From: Shimwellia pseudoproteus
Lineage (GTDB): Bacteria > Pseudomonadota > Gammaproteobacteria > Enterobacterales > Enterobacteriaceae
Assembly: GCF_016415625.1 (NCBI RefSeq)
Contig: NZ_WBXP01000023.1
Coordinates: 1-58,862 of the forward strand
Direction: 5' to 3'
Length of the DNA: 58,862 nucleotides
Shown here: positions 10,316-21,106 of the stretch, in pieces
Layout of the letters: each line of letters starts with the position of its first letter
How positions within the stretch are numbered: the first letter of the stretch is position 1
Made by a program: the position numbers and the translations under genes
Notes under the pieces: model-generated
What the model saw: only the letters and a program-made list of their open reading frames with translations
Database searches by the model: none
What the model was told of the DNA's origin: nothing

Positions 10316-12694
10316 TTATTTATTCAGTTCAGCCAGTCCCAGCCAGGTTTGTACCACGGTATCCGGGTTCAGAGAGAGACTGTCGATACCCTGCTCCATC
10401 AGCCAGGCGGCAAAGTCCTCGTGATCCGACGGGCCCTGGCCACAGATGCCAACGTATTTACCCTGCTTCTTCGCGGCTTTGATAGCCATCGACAGCAGCG
10501 CTTTCACCGCCTCGTTACGCTCATCAAACAGCTCAGAGACCACCCCAGAGTCGCGATCCAGCCCCAGGGCTAACTGGGTCATATCGTTAGAGCCAATAGA
10601 GAAACCGTCAAAGTAATCGAGGAACTGGTCCGCCAACAGTGCATTGGACGGAATTTCGCACATCATAATCACTTTCAGGCCGTTCTCACCGCGTTTCAGC
10701 CCCTGGCGCGCCAGCTCATCAACCACGGCTTTTGCCTGCTCTACGGTGCGCACGAAGGGGATCATTATCTCAACGTTGGTCAGCCCCATCTCGTTACGTA
10801 CCCGTTTCACCGCCTCGCACTCGAGGGCAAAGCAGTCGCGGAAACTGTTGGACACGTAACGACCGGCGCCGCGGAAACCGAGCATGGGGTTCTCTTCATG
10901 GGGCTCGTAACGCTCCCCGCCCACCAGGTTGGCGTATTCGTTGGACTTAAAGTCCGACAGTCGCACAATAACGCGCTTCGGCCAGAATGCCGCCCCGAGG
11001 GTAGCAATCCCCTCCGTCAGGCGCCCGACATAGTATTCGCGCGGCGAATCGTAGCCTTTCATCATCTCGCGGATCTGGTTTTGCAGCGCTGGCTCCTGGT
11101 CGTCAAACTCCAGCAGTGCCCGGGGGTGTACCCCGATCATCCGGTTAATAATAAACTCCAGCCGCGCCAGGCCAACCCCTTCGTTAGGCAGGCAGGCGAA
11201 GTCAAACGCCCGATCCGGGTTGCCGACGTTCATCATAATTTTCAGCGGCAGGTCCGGCATGGTGTCCACACTGGAACTCTGCACGCTGAAGTCCAGCAAG
11301 TCGCTATAGACGTAACCGGTATCCCCTTCGGCGCAGGAAACGGTGACCTTGTCGCCGGTATGCAGGCGCTCTGTGGCATCCCCGCAGCCAACCACCGCGG
11401 GGATCCCCAGCTCACGGGCTATAATCGCCGCGTGGCAGGTACGCCCGCCGCGGTTAGTGACAATCGCCGCCGCCTTTTTCATGATAGGTTCCCAATCCGG
11501 GTCCGTCATATCGGTCACCAGCACATCGCCGGGCTCAATGCGGTTCATTTCACTAATATCGTGAATCACTTTCACTTCACCGGCGCCAATGCGGTGGCCG
11601 ATAGCGCGGCCTTCGGCGACAATTTTCCCCTGGGAATGCAGCGTATAGCGCTCCATAACCTGACCACGGGAGCGCACGGTCTCCGGGCGGGCCTGGACGA
11701 TATACAGCTTGCCGGTGTGGCCATCTTTGGCCCACTCGATATCCATCGGGCGGCCATAATGCTGTTCTATCTGTAACGCCTGTTTGGCGAGATCGTGAAT
11801 TTCTTCGTCCGTCAGACAGAAGCGATCGCCGTAGCCCTGCGGGACATCTTCAATACGCACCTGTTTGCCATGTTGCTGGCTGTCGGCATAGACCATGCGG
11901 ATCTTCTTCGACCCCATGGTGCGGCGCACAATCGCCGGACGCCCTGCAGCCAGGGTCGGTTTATGTACATAAAATTCATCCGGGTTAACCGCCCCCTGAA
12001 CCACCATCTCACCCAGCCCCCAGGCCGCGGTGATAAAGACCACCTGGTCAAAGCCTGATTCAGTATCAATGGAGAACATCACCCCGGAGGCCGCCAGGTC
12101 GGAACGGACCATCAGCTGGACCCCGGCAGAAAGCGCAACGCCGCGATGGTCATAGCCCTGGTGGACGCGGTAAGAAATCGCGCGATCGTTAAACAGTGAG
12201 GCAAACACATGCTTCACCGCCACCATAATGGCGTCGATACCCTGGACGTTAAGAAAGGTTTCCTGTTGCCCGGCAAAGGAGGCATCCGGCATATCTTCCG
12301 CCGTGGCGGAGGAGCGCACCGCGAAGGAGGCCTGGGGATTACCGTCAGACAGTTGCAGATACGCATTGCGGATGGCCTCTTCCAGCTCAGGCTGGAACGG
12401 CGTATCAATGACCCACTGGCGGATCTGCGCCCCGGCTTTCGCCAGTGCCGATACGTCATCAATATCGGTTTCATCCAGCAGTGCGTAAATCCGCTGGTTT
12501 ACACCACTTTGATCCAGAAATTGGTCAAAGGCGTCTGCGGTGGTGGCAAACCCGTTTGGTACGGAAACACCTAAATCAGAAAGGTTAGTGATCATTTCAC
12601 CAAGGGAGGCATTCTTGCCCCCAACTCTGTCAACATCATGCATACCAAGTTGGTTATACCAAAGCACTAGCGGTGACGAACCATTATTGGACAT
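10316..12694 (-). CDS. ppsA: Phosphoenolpyruvate synthase
   Basis: A 792-residue pyruvate,water dikinase that converts pyruvate, ATP and water to PEP, AMP and phosphate; needed for growth on three-carbon sources. Domains are an N-terminal ATP-binding PPDK domain (about 15-345) with [11 protein letters not shown], a swivelling phosphohistidine domain with [15 protein letters not shown] (His near 421), and a C-terminal PEP/pyruvate barrel. The threonine two residues before the His is the site modified by PpsR in E. coli. The gene is divergent from ppsR with a 338-bp spacer containing a Cra site. It lies next to rprA because the ydiL-to-fadK block found in E. coli is missing. Confidence 0.98.
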   Translation of the reverse strand: MSNNGSSPLVLWYNQLGMHDVDRVGGKNASLGEMITNLSDLGVSVPNGFATTADAFDQFLDQSGVNQRIYALLDETDIDDVSALAKAGAQIRQWVIDTPFQPELEEAIRNAYLQLSDGNPQASFAVRSSATAEDMPDASFAGQQETFLNVQGIDAIMVAVKHVFASLFNDRAISYRVHQGYDHRGVALSAGVQLMVRSDLAASGVMFSIDTESGFDQVVFITAAWGLGEMVVQGAVNPDEFYVHKPTLAAGRPAIVRRTMGSKKIRMVYADSQQHGKQVRIEDVPQGYGDRFCLTDEEIHDLAKQALQIEQHYGRPMDIEWAKDGHTGKLYIVQARPETVRSRGQVMERYTLHSQGKIVAEGRAIGHRIGAGEVKVIHDISEMNRIEPGDVLVTDMTDPDWEPIMKKAAAIVTNRGGRTCHAAIIARELGIPAVVGCGDATERLHTGDKVTVSCAEGDTGYVYSDLLDFSVQSSSVDTMPDLPLKIMMNVGNPDRAFDFACLPNEGVGLARLEFIINRMIGVHPRALLEFDDQEPALQNQIREMMKGYDSPREYYVGRLTEGIATLGAAFWPKRVIVRLSDFKSNEYANLVGGERYEPHEENPMLGFRGAGRYVSNSFRDCFALECEAVKRVRNEMGLTNVEIMIPFVRTVEQAKAVVDELARQGLKRGENGLKVIMMCEIPSNALLADQFLDYFDGFSIGSNDMTQLALGLDRDSGVVSELFDERNEAVKALLSMAIKAAKKQGKYVGICGQGPSDHEDFAAWLMEQGIDSLSLNPDTVVQTWLGLAELNK

Positions 12695-12783
12695 CGAAAC
12701 AATCCTTTTTGTGATATAGGAATGGGGCGTTACTACACCGGATTACCTGTTTAGCTTGGCATATTTATCGCAGCGGATAAAAC

Positions 12784-12799
12784 GGTGAATCGTTCAAGC
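12784..12799. promoter_or_regulatory. Cra (FruR) binding site in the ppsA-ppsR spacer
   Basis: GGTGAATCGTTCAAGC fits the Cra consensus core TGAA-C-NTTCA and matches the site I recall upstream of E. coli ppsA, where Cra activates. The 338-bp spacer 12695-13032 is AT-rich and otherwise holds only the two divergent promoters; no gene was seen in it. Confidence 0.7.
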
Positions 12800-13032
12800 A
12801 AAAATATTTTTTAACTTTTAAGAAAAAAAGAAGTTTTTTATAACAAGCTGATTATCATCATAAATATAATAAACAGCGCTGAAACTGACTGCCGGGTAAA
12901 TGTGGTCAGGCCATTTCATAAAAAGTAAAAACACCATTTCATTTATTAATGGGGGCAGGGTTAGCAAAATACAGTCGATTGTTTTAATTTATAGCGTATC
13001 GGCAGGTATCATTAATTAATCAGGATCGTTTC

Positions 13033-13866
13033 ATGGAAAATTATATCGATCGACATGTTTTTTATATTTCCGACGGCACCGCCATCACCGCAGAAGTTCT
13101 CGGCCACGCGGTGATGTCACAGTTTCCGGTGACCTTTAACAGCATCACACTGCCGTTTGTTGAGAGTGAGTCCCGGGCCAGAGCGGTAAAAGAACAGATT
13201 GACGCCATCTGGAAGCAAACCGGTATCCGCCCCCTGGTGTTCTATTCCATTGTGCTGCCGGAGATCCGCAACATTATTTTGCAAAGCGCCGGTTTTTGTC
13301 AGGATATCGTGCAGGCGCTGGTGGCCCCCCTCCAGCATGAGCTGCAACTGGACCCGACCCCGATAGCTCACCGCACCCACGGGCTGACACCGGGCAACCT
13401 GAATAAATATGATGCCCGTATCGCCGCCATTGATTACACCCTCGCCCATGATGACGGTATTTCAATGCGTAATCTCGACCAGGCACAGGTGATCCTGCTG
13501 GGGGTGTCCCGCTGTGGAAAAACCCCCACCAGCCTCTATCTGGCCATGCAGTTCGGTGTCCGGGCCGCTAACTATCCGTTTATTGCCGATGATATGGACG
13601 ATCTGCAACTGCCCGCGGCCCTTAAACCACTGCAACACAAACTCTTTGGGCTGACCATTAACCCGGAACGCCTGGCGGCAATCCGCGAGGAGCGCCGGGA
13701 AAACAGCCGCTATGCCTCACTGCGCCAGTGCCGGATGGAAGTGGCCGAAGTGGAAGCACTGTACCGTAAACATCAGGTGCCCTATATCAACAGCACCAAC
13801 TTCTCGGTCGAGGAGATAGCCACCAAAATCCTCGATATTATGGGATTAAGTCGCCGCATGTACTGA
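13033..13866 (+). CDS. ppsR: PEP synthase regulatory protein, bifunctional kinase/pyrophosphorylase
   Basis: A 277-residue DUF299 protein. It inactivates PEP synthase by ADP-dependent phosphorylation of an active-site threonine and reactivates it by phosphate-dependent removal. The P-loop GVSRCGKT spans residues 157-164. It lies beside its target ppsA, transcribed divergently, as in E. coli. Its stop codon (13864-13866) falls inside the aroH TrpR operator, so the end of the coding sequence and the control site of the next gene share bases. Confidence 0.97.
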   Translation: MENYIDRHVFYISDGTAITAEVLGHAVMSQFPVTFNSITLPFVESESRARAVKEQIDAIWKQTGIRPLVFYSIVLPEIRNIILQSAGFCQDIVQALVAPLQHELQLDPTPIAHRTHGLTPGNLNKYDARIAAIDYTLAHDDGISMRNLDQAQVILLGVSRCGKTPTSLYLAMQFGVRAANYPFIADDMDDLQLPAALKPLQHKLFGLTINPERLAAIREERRENSRYASLRQCRMEVAEVEALYRKHQVPYINSTNFSVEEIATKILDIMGLSRRMY

Positions 13867-13877
13867 TAAACTAGTAC
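13860..13877 (+). promoter_or_regulatory. TrpR operator of aroH
   Basis: GTACTGATAAACTAGTAC is a near-perfect dyad that differs from the ideal TrpR site GTACTAGTTAACTAGTAC at three of 18 positions. It lies 147 bp before aroH, and its left part overlaps the ppsR stop codon. aroH is repressed by TrpR in E. coli. Confidence 0.8.
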
Positions 13878-14023
13878 ACAAATACAAGTGGATATGTTAG
13901 GGTACAGGCTTTCCGGTTACCGGTGCGCCGCCTTGCTTTTCATTAGGCATGGTTTGGTTTATTGTGATCGCCATCACTTCCCGGTATTTCACCGCAGAGA
14001 AGACCATTTTCCCGAGATATTGC

Positions 14024-15070
14024 ATGAATAAAACTGATGAACTGCGGACTGCGCGTATCGACAGCCTGGTCACCCCCGCAGAGCTGGCCAGCCGCCACCC
14101 CATTTCCGGTGCCGTGGCCAGTTCTGTGACCGCAGCGCGCCACCGCATTGAAAAAATCCTTAACGGCACCGATCCCCGTCTGTTAGTCATTGTTGGCCCA
14201 TGCTCAATCCACGATCTGGATGCGGCCATGGACTATGCCCGCCGTATCCAGCAGATGCGTGATAAATATCAGCACCGGCTGGAAATCGTGATGCGCACTT
14301 ATTTTGAAAAACCGCGCACCGTGGTGGGCTGGAAAGGGCTGATTTCCGACCCGGACCTGAACGGCACCTACCGGGTTAACCACGGTATTGAGCAGGCCCG
14401 TCGCTTACTGTTACAGGTGAACGAGCTGGGGGTCCCCACCGCGACTGAATTTCTCGATATGGTGATCGGCCAGTATATTGCTGACCTGATCAGCTGGGGG
14501 GCCATCGGAGCCCGCACCACAGAAAGCCAGATCCACCGGGAAATGGCCTCGGCCCTCTCCTGCCCGGTAGGGTTTAAAAACGGCACTGACGGCAATACCC
14601 GCATTGCGATTGATGCAATCCGCGCTTCCCGGGCCAGCCATATGTTCCTCTCCCCGGATAAAAACGGCCAGATGACCATTTACCAGACCAGCGGCAACCC
14701 CCACGGCCATATCATTATGCGCGGCGGGAAAGCCCCGAACTACCACGCCGAGGATATTGCCGCCGCCTGCGATGCGCTGCACAGCTTCGATCTGCCGGAA
14801 CACCTGGTTATCGACTTCAGCCACGGTAACTGCCAGAAGCAACACCGCCGCCAGCTGGATGTGTGCGAGAACGTCTGTCAGCAGATCCGCAACGGCTCCC
14901 GGGCCATTGCCGGGGTGATGGCGGAAAGCTTCCTGCGCGAAGGTACCCAGAAAATCGTTGCCGGCCAGCCTCTGGTGTACGGCCAGTCAATCACCGACCC
15001 ATGCCTGAACTGGGACGATACCGAAACCCTGTTGCAGATGCTGTCCGACGCCACCGACAGCCGGTTCTGA
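14024..15070 (+). CDS. aroH: Trp-sensitive DAHP synthase
   Basis: A 348-residue class I 3-deoxy-D-arabino-heptulosonate-7-phosphate synthase, the first step of the shikimate pathway (PEP plus erythrose-4-phosphate). The start at 14024 gives MNKTDELRTARI, which aligns with E. coli AroH rather than AroF or AroG. The open frame extends to 13949, but no homology supports that. Conserved segments are IVGPCSIHD near residue 60, GARTTESQIHREMASAL, and DFSHGNCQKQHRRQ. With the trp operon it is one of two TrpR-controlled units in this window. It ends in a shared terminator facing selO. Confidence 0.97.
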   Translation: MNKTDELRTARIDSLVTPAELASRHPISGAVASSVTAARHRIEKILNGTDPRLLVIVGPCSIHDLDAAMDYARRIQQMRDKYQHRLEIVMRTYFEKPRTVVGWKGLISDPDLNGTYRVNHGIEQARRLLLQVNELGVPTATEFLDMVIGQYIADLISWGAIGARTTESQIHREMASALSCPVGFKNGTDGNTRIAIDAIRASRASHMFLSPDKNGQMTIYQTSGNPHGHIIMRGGKAPNYHAEDIAAACDALHSFDLPEHLVIDFSHGNCQKQHRRQLDVCENVCQQIRNGSRAIAGVMAESFLREGTQKIVAGQPLVYGQSITDPCLNWDDTETLLQMLSDATDSRF

Positions 15071-15080
15071 TCCTTGTGGC

Positions 15081-15115
15081 AAAAAAATCCCGGCACCTGT
15101 GGCCGGGATTTTTTT
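15081..15115. terminator. Bidirectional terminator between aroH and selO
   Basis: AATCCCGGC (15086-15094) pairs with GCCGGGATT (15102-15110). An A-run lies on the left and a T-run on the right, so it can work for both convergent genes. The T-run ends one base inside the selO stop region. Confidence 0.9.
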
Positions 15116-16553
15116 AGCTCGAGCAGCTGACTTCCAGATGTTTCCCCCAGTCCGGGGGCCGGTGAGTATAGTCGTCATCCCGGCTGGCAAAGGGCTGCAT
15201 CAGCACCTGGTGCAGCTCATGAAGCGGGGCATAATCCCCGTGCTCCGCGGCGCTAATCACCCGCTGGGCCAGCCAGTTACGCAATACCACCGCCGGATTG
15301 GCCCGGTACATGGCTTGCTGGCGCACCCCGTCGGCAATTTGTTGATCCAGCAAACGCTGCCGGTAACGGCTGAACCAGGCATCAAACCCGGCGCGATCGA
15401 TAAATTCATCCCGCAGCGGCGAACTGGCGCTGTACTGTTCAGTGGCGCTCAGCATCCGGAAGGTACGGGTGTAGTCACTGCCCTCCCGGGCCATTAAGCT
15501 GAAGAGCTCTACCAGCAGCTCATTATCGCCATCCATCGGGGTTAAGAACCCCATCCTGGCGCGCATATGGCTACCCCACGCCTGGGAAAGCGCCTGAGGA
15601 TACAGATCCAGCGCCGCATTGAGATCGTCCACTGCAATCAACGGCGACAGCGCCCGGGCCAGGCACTGCAAATTCCACAGCCCCACCGCCGGCTGGTTAT
15701 CAAAAGCATAACGCCCCTGATTATCGGAGTGGTTGCAGATAAAACCAGGCCGGTAATCATCCATAAACCCATAGGGGCCGTAATCGAGGGTCAGCCCCAG
15801 CAGGGACATGTTGTCGGTATTCATCACCCCGTGGGCAAAACCGACTGCCTGCCAGTGGGCAATCAGCCGGGCGGTGCGCTCAACAATATCCCGAAACCAC
15901 GCCACGTAGCCGTCGGCCTCTGCCGCCAGCTCAGGCCAGTGGCGGGCAATGGCATAGTCCGCCAGTTGCTGCACCTTCTCCGGCGCTTTACGGTAATAGA
16001 AATGTTCAAAATGACCAAAGCGCAGATGGCTGTCGGCAATGCGCATCAGCATCGCCCCGCGCTCTTCGGTTTCCCGGTATACCGGGGTATCGCTGGTTAT
16101 CACCGTCAGCGCCCGGGTAGTGGGAATGCCCAGATAATGCAGGGCCTCACTGGCGAGGGCTTCCCGCAGGGTGGATCGCAGCACGGCCCGGCCATCTCCC
16201 ATCCGGGAATAGGGCGTGGTCCCTGCCCCTTTAAGGTGCCAGTCGCGCACGCTGCCGTCCGCCAGGGACTGTTCCCCCAGCAGGATCCCCCGGCCGTCCC
16301 CGAGTTGCCCGGCCCACTGGCCAAACTGGTGGCCGCTATACACCTGAGCCAGGGGCGCCATCCCCGGTAATAATTGCTCACCGGCCCACACGGCCGGGGA
16401 GGAAAACAGTGCCGGATCAAGGCCCAGCGCATCCGCCAGAGCCGGGTTATGCCAGATTAACCGCGTATTCTCGAGGGGGTACGGTGTAACCTCAGCGTAA
16501 AAGCCGGGGAGCTGGTGGTACCAGCTATTGGTAAAACGGGGTGTTGGGTTCAT
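15114..16553 (-). CDS. selO: Protein adenylyltransferase SelO
   Basis: A 479-residue pseudokinase-fold enzyme that transfers AMP to Ser, Thr or Tyr of target proteins; the E. coli protein modifies redox-related proteins. Visible motifs are [17 protein letters not shown] (near 155) and the atypical catalytic loop HGVMNTDN followed by [10 protein letters not shown] (near 240-260). The C-terminal VSCSS carries a cysteine at the position that is selenocysteine in animal SelO. In E. coli ydiV lies between selO and nlpC; here only 91 bp separate them, so ydiV is absent. Confidence 0.96.
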   Translation of the reverse strand: MNPTPRFTNSWYHQLPGFYAEVTPYPLENTRLIWHNPALADALGLDPALFSSPAVWAGEQLLPGMAPLAQVYSGHQFGQWAGQLGDGRGILLGEQSLADGSVRDWHLKGAGTTPYSRMGDGRAVLRSTLREALASEALHYLGIPTTRALTVITSDTPVYRETEERGAMLMRIADSHLRFGHFEHFYYRKAPEKVQQLADYAIARHWPELAAEADGYVAWFRDIVERTARLIAHWQAVGFAHGVMNTDNMSLLGLTLDYGPYGFMDDYRPGFICNHSDNQGRYAFDNQPAVGLWNLQCLARALSPLIAVDDLNAALDLYPQALSQAWGSHMRARMGFLTPMDGDNELLVELFSLMAREGSDYTRTFRMLSATEQYSASSPLRDEFIDRAGFDAWFSRYRQRLLDQQIADGVRQQAMYRANPAVVLRNWLAQRVISAAEHGDYAPLHELHQVLMQPFASRDDDYTHRPPDWGKHLEVSCSS

Positions 16554-16615
16554 AGCGCCTCCTGCCTGCAGTGTAGTGCTTCGGGCCGCCTTTAAACACC
16601 GGGAGGCGTCAGGGT

Positions 16616-16640
16616 TATTCCCCCGCTAAACGGGGGAATA
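16616..16640 (-). terminator. Stem-loop after nlpC
   Basis: A perfect 10-bp stem TATTCCCCCG/CGGGGGAATA (16616-16625 and 16631-16640) with loop CTAAA, just past the nlpC stop. No T-run follows on the minus strand, so it may only stabilise the 3' end or act as a weak terminator. Confidence 0.5.
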
Positions 16641-16644
16641 GCGG

Positions 16645-17109
16645 CTACAGGCGACGAGCCTGCCAGAATTTTTTCCGCCAGTAGACATTATCCAGAGACG
16701 AGCGGGTTACCCCGTGGCTGGTTGAGGCGTGGATAAACTGGTTATCGGTGTCATAAATACCGACATGCAGGCCATTTTCGCCACTGCCGGTTTTAAAGAA
16801 CACCAGATCACCGGGTAGCAGCTCGTCTTTGCTGATCTCGGTGCCTATTTTGGCCTGTGCAGTGGTCACCCGCGGTACCCGCAGGCTGAATTGATCGCGA
16901 TAGGTCATCAGGACAAACGCGGAACAATCCACGCCACGGCGGCTCATACCGCCATTGCGGTACGGCGTGCCGCGCCAGGTATTGAGCTGATCATTAAGCT
17001 GGGCGATCACTGTGATAGAGTCAGACAACCGCGCATTAGGCGGCGGGGCCCGGTGGCTACTACACCCGGCCAGAATCAGAGTCACCAGGACTATTACCCA
17101 ATAGCGCAT
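16645..17109 (-). CDS. nlpC: NlpC/P60 family lipoprotein peptidase
   Basis: A 154-residue lipoprotein with a signal peptide and lipobox LAGC (Cys16). The NlpC/P60 cysteine peptidase domain has Cys62 in RRGVDCSAF, His115 in NGLHVGIYD and a third polar residue (His127) in FIHAS. The family cleaves gamma-D-glutamyl-diaminopimelate bonds in murein peptides. Length equals that of E. coli NlpC. It lies downstream of btuD in the same direction with an 83-bp gap, as in E. coli, and may be read from the btu transcript. Confidence 0.96.
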   Translation of the reverse strand: MRYWVIVLVTLILAGCSSHRAPPPNARLSDSITVIAQLNDQLNTWRGTPYRNGGMSRRGVDCSAFVLMTYRDQFSLRVPRVTTAQAKIGTEISKDELLPGDLVFFKTGSGENGLHVGIYDTDNQFIHASTSHGVTRSSLDNVYWRKKFWQARRL

Positions 17110-17192
17110 TCCGCTAAATCCCTCTAGTTATCGCGTATTTTATCCCGCGTAATGTAGCGCCGTCCCCCTTCCCCCGCAAGGCCCAGACCTGC

Positions 17193-17942
17193 TCAGGGAA
17201 CAGGAACGACCATATTGTATCCATCTGCCCGCAAATGGCGGAAATTTACCCCGTAGGCCCGGGATAAATGATACTCACTCAACACCTGTTCTGCCGTGCC
17301 ACTGGCCAGCAAAACGCCGCCTTTCAGCAACCACACGCCACTGGCGTGTGCCAGGGTATGGTTAAGATCGTGGCTGCTCATCACAATGGTGATCCCCGCC
17401 TGGTGTAAGCGGGCCAGTAGCCTATCCACCGCCGCCTGCTGCGCCACGTCCAGGCTTGCCATTGGCTCATCAAGCAACAACAGCCGCCCCTCAGCATGGC
17501 AATCGGGATGGATCTGTAACACACAGGCCGCCAGGCGCACCCGCTGCCATTCCCCGCCAGACAACTGGCTTACCGGGCGCGTGAGCTTATCGTCCAGCCC
17601 CAGCTCCCGGGCCAGGGACTGCATAACATCCCGGGCGGCGCCCCGCTGCTGGTGCAGTAACAAATAATGCCAGACCGGCATGGCAAACGGCGGCAGTTGC
17701 TGCTGGCTCAGCCAGGCGCGCCGCTGCGCCAGCGCCGGGCCGGACCAGCTGGCAAGGAGTTTCCCCTCCAGCAGCAGCGTCCCCTGATGAGGATGTAACC
17801 CCGCCATACAGGCCAGCAGCGTACTTTTGCCGGCACCGTTCGGCCCCACCAGATGAAGGTACTCCCCCGGGAGGACAGCGCCGCTCAGGGGGGTCAGCCG
17901 CCCGGTGACGGCAATATTTTGCAGGCTTAACAGCGCCACCAT
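17193..17942 (-). CDS. btuD: Vitamin B12 ABC transporter ATPase BtuD
   Basis: A 249-residue ABC ATPase of the cobalamin importer BtuC2D2-BtuF. Walker A is GPNGAGKST (about 34-42), the signature is [12 protein letters not shown], Walker B is LLLLDEP, and the switch His lies in MSSHDLNHT. The ATG overlaps the btuE stop by one base (TAATG), so the two are translationally coupled. Its membrane partner BtuC is encoded 4 kb away at 22010-22990, separated by three unrelated genes, so subunit supply may come from different transcripts. Confidence 0.95.
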   Translation of the reverse strand: MVALLSLQNIAVTGRLTPLSGAVLPGEYLHLVGPNGAGKSTLLACMAGLHPHQGTLLLEGKLLASWSGPALAQRRAWLSQQQLPPFAMPVWHYLLLHQQRGAARDVMQSLARELGLDDKLTRPVSQLSGGEWQRVRLAACVLQIHPDCHAEGRLLLLDEPMASLDVAQQAAVDRLLARLHQAGITIVMSSHDLNHTLAHASGVWLLKGGVLLASGTAEQVLSEYHLSRAYGVNFRHLRADGYNMVVPVP

Positions 17943-18493
17943 TACCCGGCCAGCGCCATTTCCAGGGCAGTGATCAGATGCGGGTTATCCGGGGTCATAT
18001 CCGGGGAGAAACGGGCGATCACCTGGCCGCCGCGGCCAATCAGGAATTTTTCAAAGTTCCACAGAATATCCCCGGGGTGAGCTGGCGCCCGCCCCTTGCT
18101 GGCCATGCGCTCATAGAAGCCGCTGTCCTGGGGGAAGATGGCCTCTGGGGCCTCGGCAATCAGCGCCTGATACAGCGGGTGACGATGCTCGCCGTTGACG
18201 TCGATTTTACTGAACATCGGGAAGGTGACCCCGTAGGTGGTGCTGCAAAAGGTTTTGATCTCTTCAGCGCTGCCCGGCTCCTGGCCGAGGAACTGATTAC
18301 AAGGGAAGCCCAGCACGCTGAACCCCTGGGACTGGTAGTGCTTTTGCAGGGCTTCCAGCTGTTCGTACTGCGGGGTCAGGCCACATTTTGAGGCCACATT
18401 AACGATTAACAATACCTGATCCGGCCAGTTTTCCAGGGTGACAGACTGGCCGTCGAGCGTGGTTAACGGAAGAGTGACAAGCGACTGTTGCAT
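17942..18493 (-). CDS. btuE: Glutathione/thioredoxin peroxidase BtuE
   Basis: A 183-residue glutathione-peroxidase-fold enzyme, identical in length to E. coli BtuE. The peroxidatic Cys lies in [15 protein letters not shown], and FPCNQF and WNFEKFL carry the other active-site residues. BtuE reduces hydroperoxides and is not needed for B12 uptake despite its name. The start at 18493 has an AAGGA site eight bases upstream; the frame is open ten more codons without homology. The preceding 115 bp separate it from the transporter gene at 18609, where in E. coli btuC would be. Confidence 0.95.
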   Translation of the reverse strand: MQQSLVTLPLTTLDGQSVTLENWPDQVLLIVNVASKCGLTPQYEQLEALQKHYQSQGFSVLGFPCNQFLGQEPGSAEEIKTFCSTTYGVTFPMFSKIDVNGEHRHPLYQALIAEAPEAIFPQDSGFYERMASKGRAPAHPGDILWNFEKFLIGRGGQVIARFSPDMTPDNPHLITALEMALAG

Positions 18494-18608
18494 AGCAAAA
18501 TCCTTACAGGTTGTTGTTATCATCTGGAGGATAATAATAGCCAGATCCTGGTCCGGATAGCCAAATCTTTTGCCCGCGAACCTGCCGCGTTGTCAGTTGG
18601 TTTTACGA

Positions 18609-20009
18609 TTACTCCGCAGACGATCTCACCCGGGCGGAATAACCCGAGGTACGCCGCGGTTGCGGGGAAGACTCGACACGCTCAAAGCGGCGGGCAATCA
18701 CCAGATAGCTAACAATCGCCAGCACCCCGTGGGCGGCAACAAAATAGAGCGCCAGGTTAAACGAGCCGGTGACCGACACCACATAACCAATCACCAGCGG
18801 GGTCACTATCCCGGCAATATTGCCGATGCAGTTAAACACCCCGCCACACAGCCCTATCATATTCTTCGGCGCCACATCGGACAGCACCGCCCAGCCGATG
18901 GCGGCAAACCCTTTACCGAAGAACGCCAGCGCCATCAGGAACACCACCGCGCTGTTGGTATCAACCATATTGGCAAACACCAGGCAGGTTGACAGCCCCA
19001 TGCCGATAACAAACGGGGTTTTCCGCGCCCGGGACGGGTGCATCCCCCGGGCAATCAGGCGATCCGACAAATACCCACCCAGCAGGCCACCACTGAAGCC
19101 GCAAATTGCCGGTAACGCGGCCACCCACCCGGCCTGCATAATCGACATTCCGCGTCCCTGAATCAGGTAAATCGGGAACCAGGTGATAAAAAAGTAAGTC
19201 AGCGCGGTAATGCAATACTGGCCCAGATAAATCGCCCACAGGTTACGTTCGACAAACAGGCTTTTTAACTCACTGGCCGAGACTTTCTTCGCCTGAGCGT
19301 TATGCCCGGCATCCAGATCCACCAGCGCTCCCCCTTCGCGCATCAGGGTTTTCTCTTCCGGGCTCAGGTGTGGGTCCCGGTGCGGCTCCCGGTAGGAGGC
19401 AAACCATACTACCGACAGCACGAGGCCAATCGCCCCCATCCATAAAAAGATATGCTCCCAGCCCCAGGCGTGGGTGATCCACGCCATCAGCGGGGCGAAG
19501 ACCACCACCGCCATATATTGCCCGGAGTTAAACAGTGCCGAGGCCAGCCCCCGCTCCCGGGTGGGAAACCAGCAGGAGACAATACGCGAGTTGGCCGGGA
19601 AGGCCGGGGACTCCACCAGCCCGAGCATAAAACGCATCAGGAACAGCGTCATCGCCGCCAGCGCCCCTGACATCCCCAGCCACCCGACGGTGCCCTGGAG
19701 TGCGGTAAAAATCGACCACAGGATCAGACTGGTGCCGTACACCCGCCGGGCGCCAAACTTATCCAGCAACCAGCCACCGGGGATCTGCCCTATCGCGTAA
19801 GCCCAGGCGAATGCGGAGAAAATCACCCCCAGCATCAGCGGGTCCAGCGCCAAATCCCGGACAACCGAGGTCCCGGCAATCGACATGGTGGCGCGATCGG
19901 CATAGTTGATAACGGTAATGATAAAAATGAGTGCCAGTACCCAATAACGGCGGTGTCCGGTATAACCTGCATGACGGGGGGAAACATAACTTTCTTTATG
20001 ATTGCTCAT
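18609..20009 (-). CDS. MFS transporter of the GudP/GarP (anion:cation symporter) type
   Basis: A 466-residue, 12-helix major facilitator. The N-terminal stretch NYADRATMSIAG and IGQIPGGWLLDKFG closely resemble the D-glucarate/galactarate transporters GudP and GarP. The central ALTYFFITWFPIYLIQ and late FFGKGFAAIGWAVLSD segments do too. A sugar-acid or other organic-acid anion taken up with H+ is therefore likely; the exact substrate is not known. It follows the dehydrogenase gene by 42 bp on the same strand and is probably co-transcribed. The pair with the divergent LysR gene forms a cassette placed between btuC and btuE, a place where E. coli has no insertion. Confidence 0.88.
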   Translation of the reverse strand: MSNHKESYVSPRHAGYTGHRRYWVLALIFIITVINYADRATMSIAGTSVVRDLALDPLMLGVIFSAFAWAYAIGQIPGGWLLDKFGARRVYGTSLILWSIFTALQGTVGWLGMSGALAAMTLFLMRFMLGLVESPAFPANSRIVSCWFPTRERGLASALFNSGQYMAVVVFAPLMAWITHAWGWEHIFLWMGAIGLVLSVVWFASYREPHRDPHLSPEEKTLMREGGALVDLDAGHNAQAKKVSASELKSLFVERNLWAIYLGQYCITALTYFFITWFPIYLIQGRGMSIMQAGWVAALPAICGFSGGLLGGYLSDRLIARGMHPSRARKTPFVIGMGLSTCLVFANMVDTNSAVVFLMALAFFGKGFAAIGWAVLSDVAPKNMIGLCGGVFNCIGNIAGIVTPLVIGYVVSVTGSFNLALYFVAAHGVLAIVSYLVIARRFERVESSPQPRRTSGYSARVRSSAE

Positions 20010-20051
20010 CGTTATTACTTCCTTTTTATGTGCGGGTCAGAGAGGCATGAT

Positions 20052-21014
20052 TTACACCCGGTGCGGTGGTTGCTGACCGTTAAAACAGGCAGCCAGATTT
20101 TCCAGTACGCGCTGCCCCATCAGAATGCGTGTTTGTTCAGTGGCGCTGGCCCGGTGTGGTTGCAGTGTCACGTTTGGCAAGCTGAAGAGCGCCTCCGGCA
20201 CCCGGGGTTCAGCGGCAAATACGTCAAGGCCCGCCCCGGCAATCTGGCGCTGTTGCAGGGCATTCACCAGGGCTGCTTCATCCACCAGTTTGCCCCGGGC
20301 AACGTTGATGAAGTACCCCTCTGGCCCCAGGGCATCCAGCACCGGGGCGTCGACAATCACCTGCCCGCCATCCGCAGACGCCGCCAGCACCAGCACATCC
20401 ACACTGCGCGCCAGGGCATGAATATCAGCCATAAAGGGGTAATCCACATCGTCCCGGGGGGCGAGGCTGGTGTACGCAATCGGCATACTGAATGCCTCCG
20501 CCCGCCGGGCAATGGCCAGGCCCACCTGACCCAGGCCGATAATGCCAAGGCGGGCGCCGCTCACTTTACGCGCCAGGGGGAGCGTGGTGTCCGGCCAGCG
20601 GCCAGTGCGGACAACGTGCTCCGCCTCGCTCATCCGCCGCAGCGTGGTAATAATCAGCCCCATCGCCATGTCCGCCACATCATCGGTCAGCACCTGAGGG
20701 GTGGTGGTGACATAAATATCCCGCCGGGCGGCGAGGTCGAGATCCACGGCATCGGTACCAATGCCGCTGATAGCAATAATTTTTAATTGCGGCAGCTGTG
20801 CCATTATTTCCCGCGGCAGCCCTCTGGCCCCGCCGGTAACTACCCCCTGAATTAATAAGCCGATCTCAGCGAGCATGTTTTCTGGGTTATCAGCCTGATA
20901 AAGCCGGTGGATTTCATATTCCCGCGCCATTATTTGATCGATGGGCTCAGGAACGGGCTGAGTTAATAAGATGTGTATTTTTTGGTTGTTTGATTTTTCT
21001 GTCATCGCGGTCAT
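20052..21014 (-). CDS. D-isomer-specific 2-hydroxyacid dehydrogenase
   Basis: A 320-residue NAD(P)-linked enzyme of the D-2-hydroxyacid dehydrogenase family (glyoxylate/hydroxypyruvate reductase branch). The Rossmann motif is GIIGLGQVG. The three catalytic residues are the Arg of NVARGKLVDEAAL, the Glu of FAAEPRVPE and the His of LQPHRASATE. It likely interconverts a 2-keto acid and a D-2-hydroxyacid; coupling with a GudP-like carrier suggests use of an imported hydroxy or sugar acid. Two in-frame starts (21014 and 21005) are possible. Upstream, 92 bp separate it from the divergent LysR gene, the usual arrangement for LysR control. Confidence 0.88.
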   Translation of the reverse strand: MTAMTEKSNNQKIHILLTQPVPEPIDQIMAREYEIHRLYQADNPENMLAEIGLLIQGVVTGGARGLPREIMAQLPQLKIIAISGIGTDAVDLDLAARRDIYVTTTPQVLTDDVADMAMGLIITTLRRMSEAEHVVRTGRWPDTTLPLARKVSGARLGIIGLGQVGLAIARRAEAFSMPIAYTSLAPRDDVDYPFMADIHALARSVDVLVLAASADGGQVIVDAPVLDALGPEGYFINVARGKLVDEAALVNALQQRQIAGAGLDVFAAEPRVPEALFSLPNVTLQPHRASATEQTRILMGQRVLENLAACFNGQQPPHRV

Positions 21015-21065
21015 CCATCAGACGGTTGCTATTAATGCTGATGATGGACAGCGAATTATTTCATG

Positions 21066-21085
21066 TCTAATATAAACTGGACATT
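21066..21085. promoter_or_regulatory. Possible LysR-type binding dyad
   Basis: TGTC at the left and GACA at the right bracket a 12-base AT-rich core in the 92-bp divergent spacer, about 20-40 bp from the LysR gene start. LysR proteins bind such interrupted dyads, but the match is short and unproven. Confidence 0.3.
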
Positions 21086-21106
21086 CATTGATATAAGAAT
21101 TGAATC

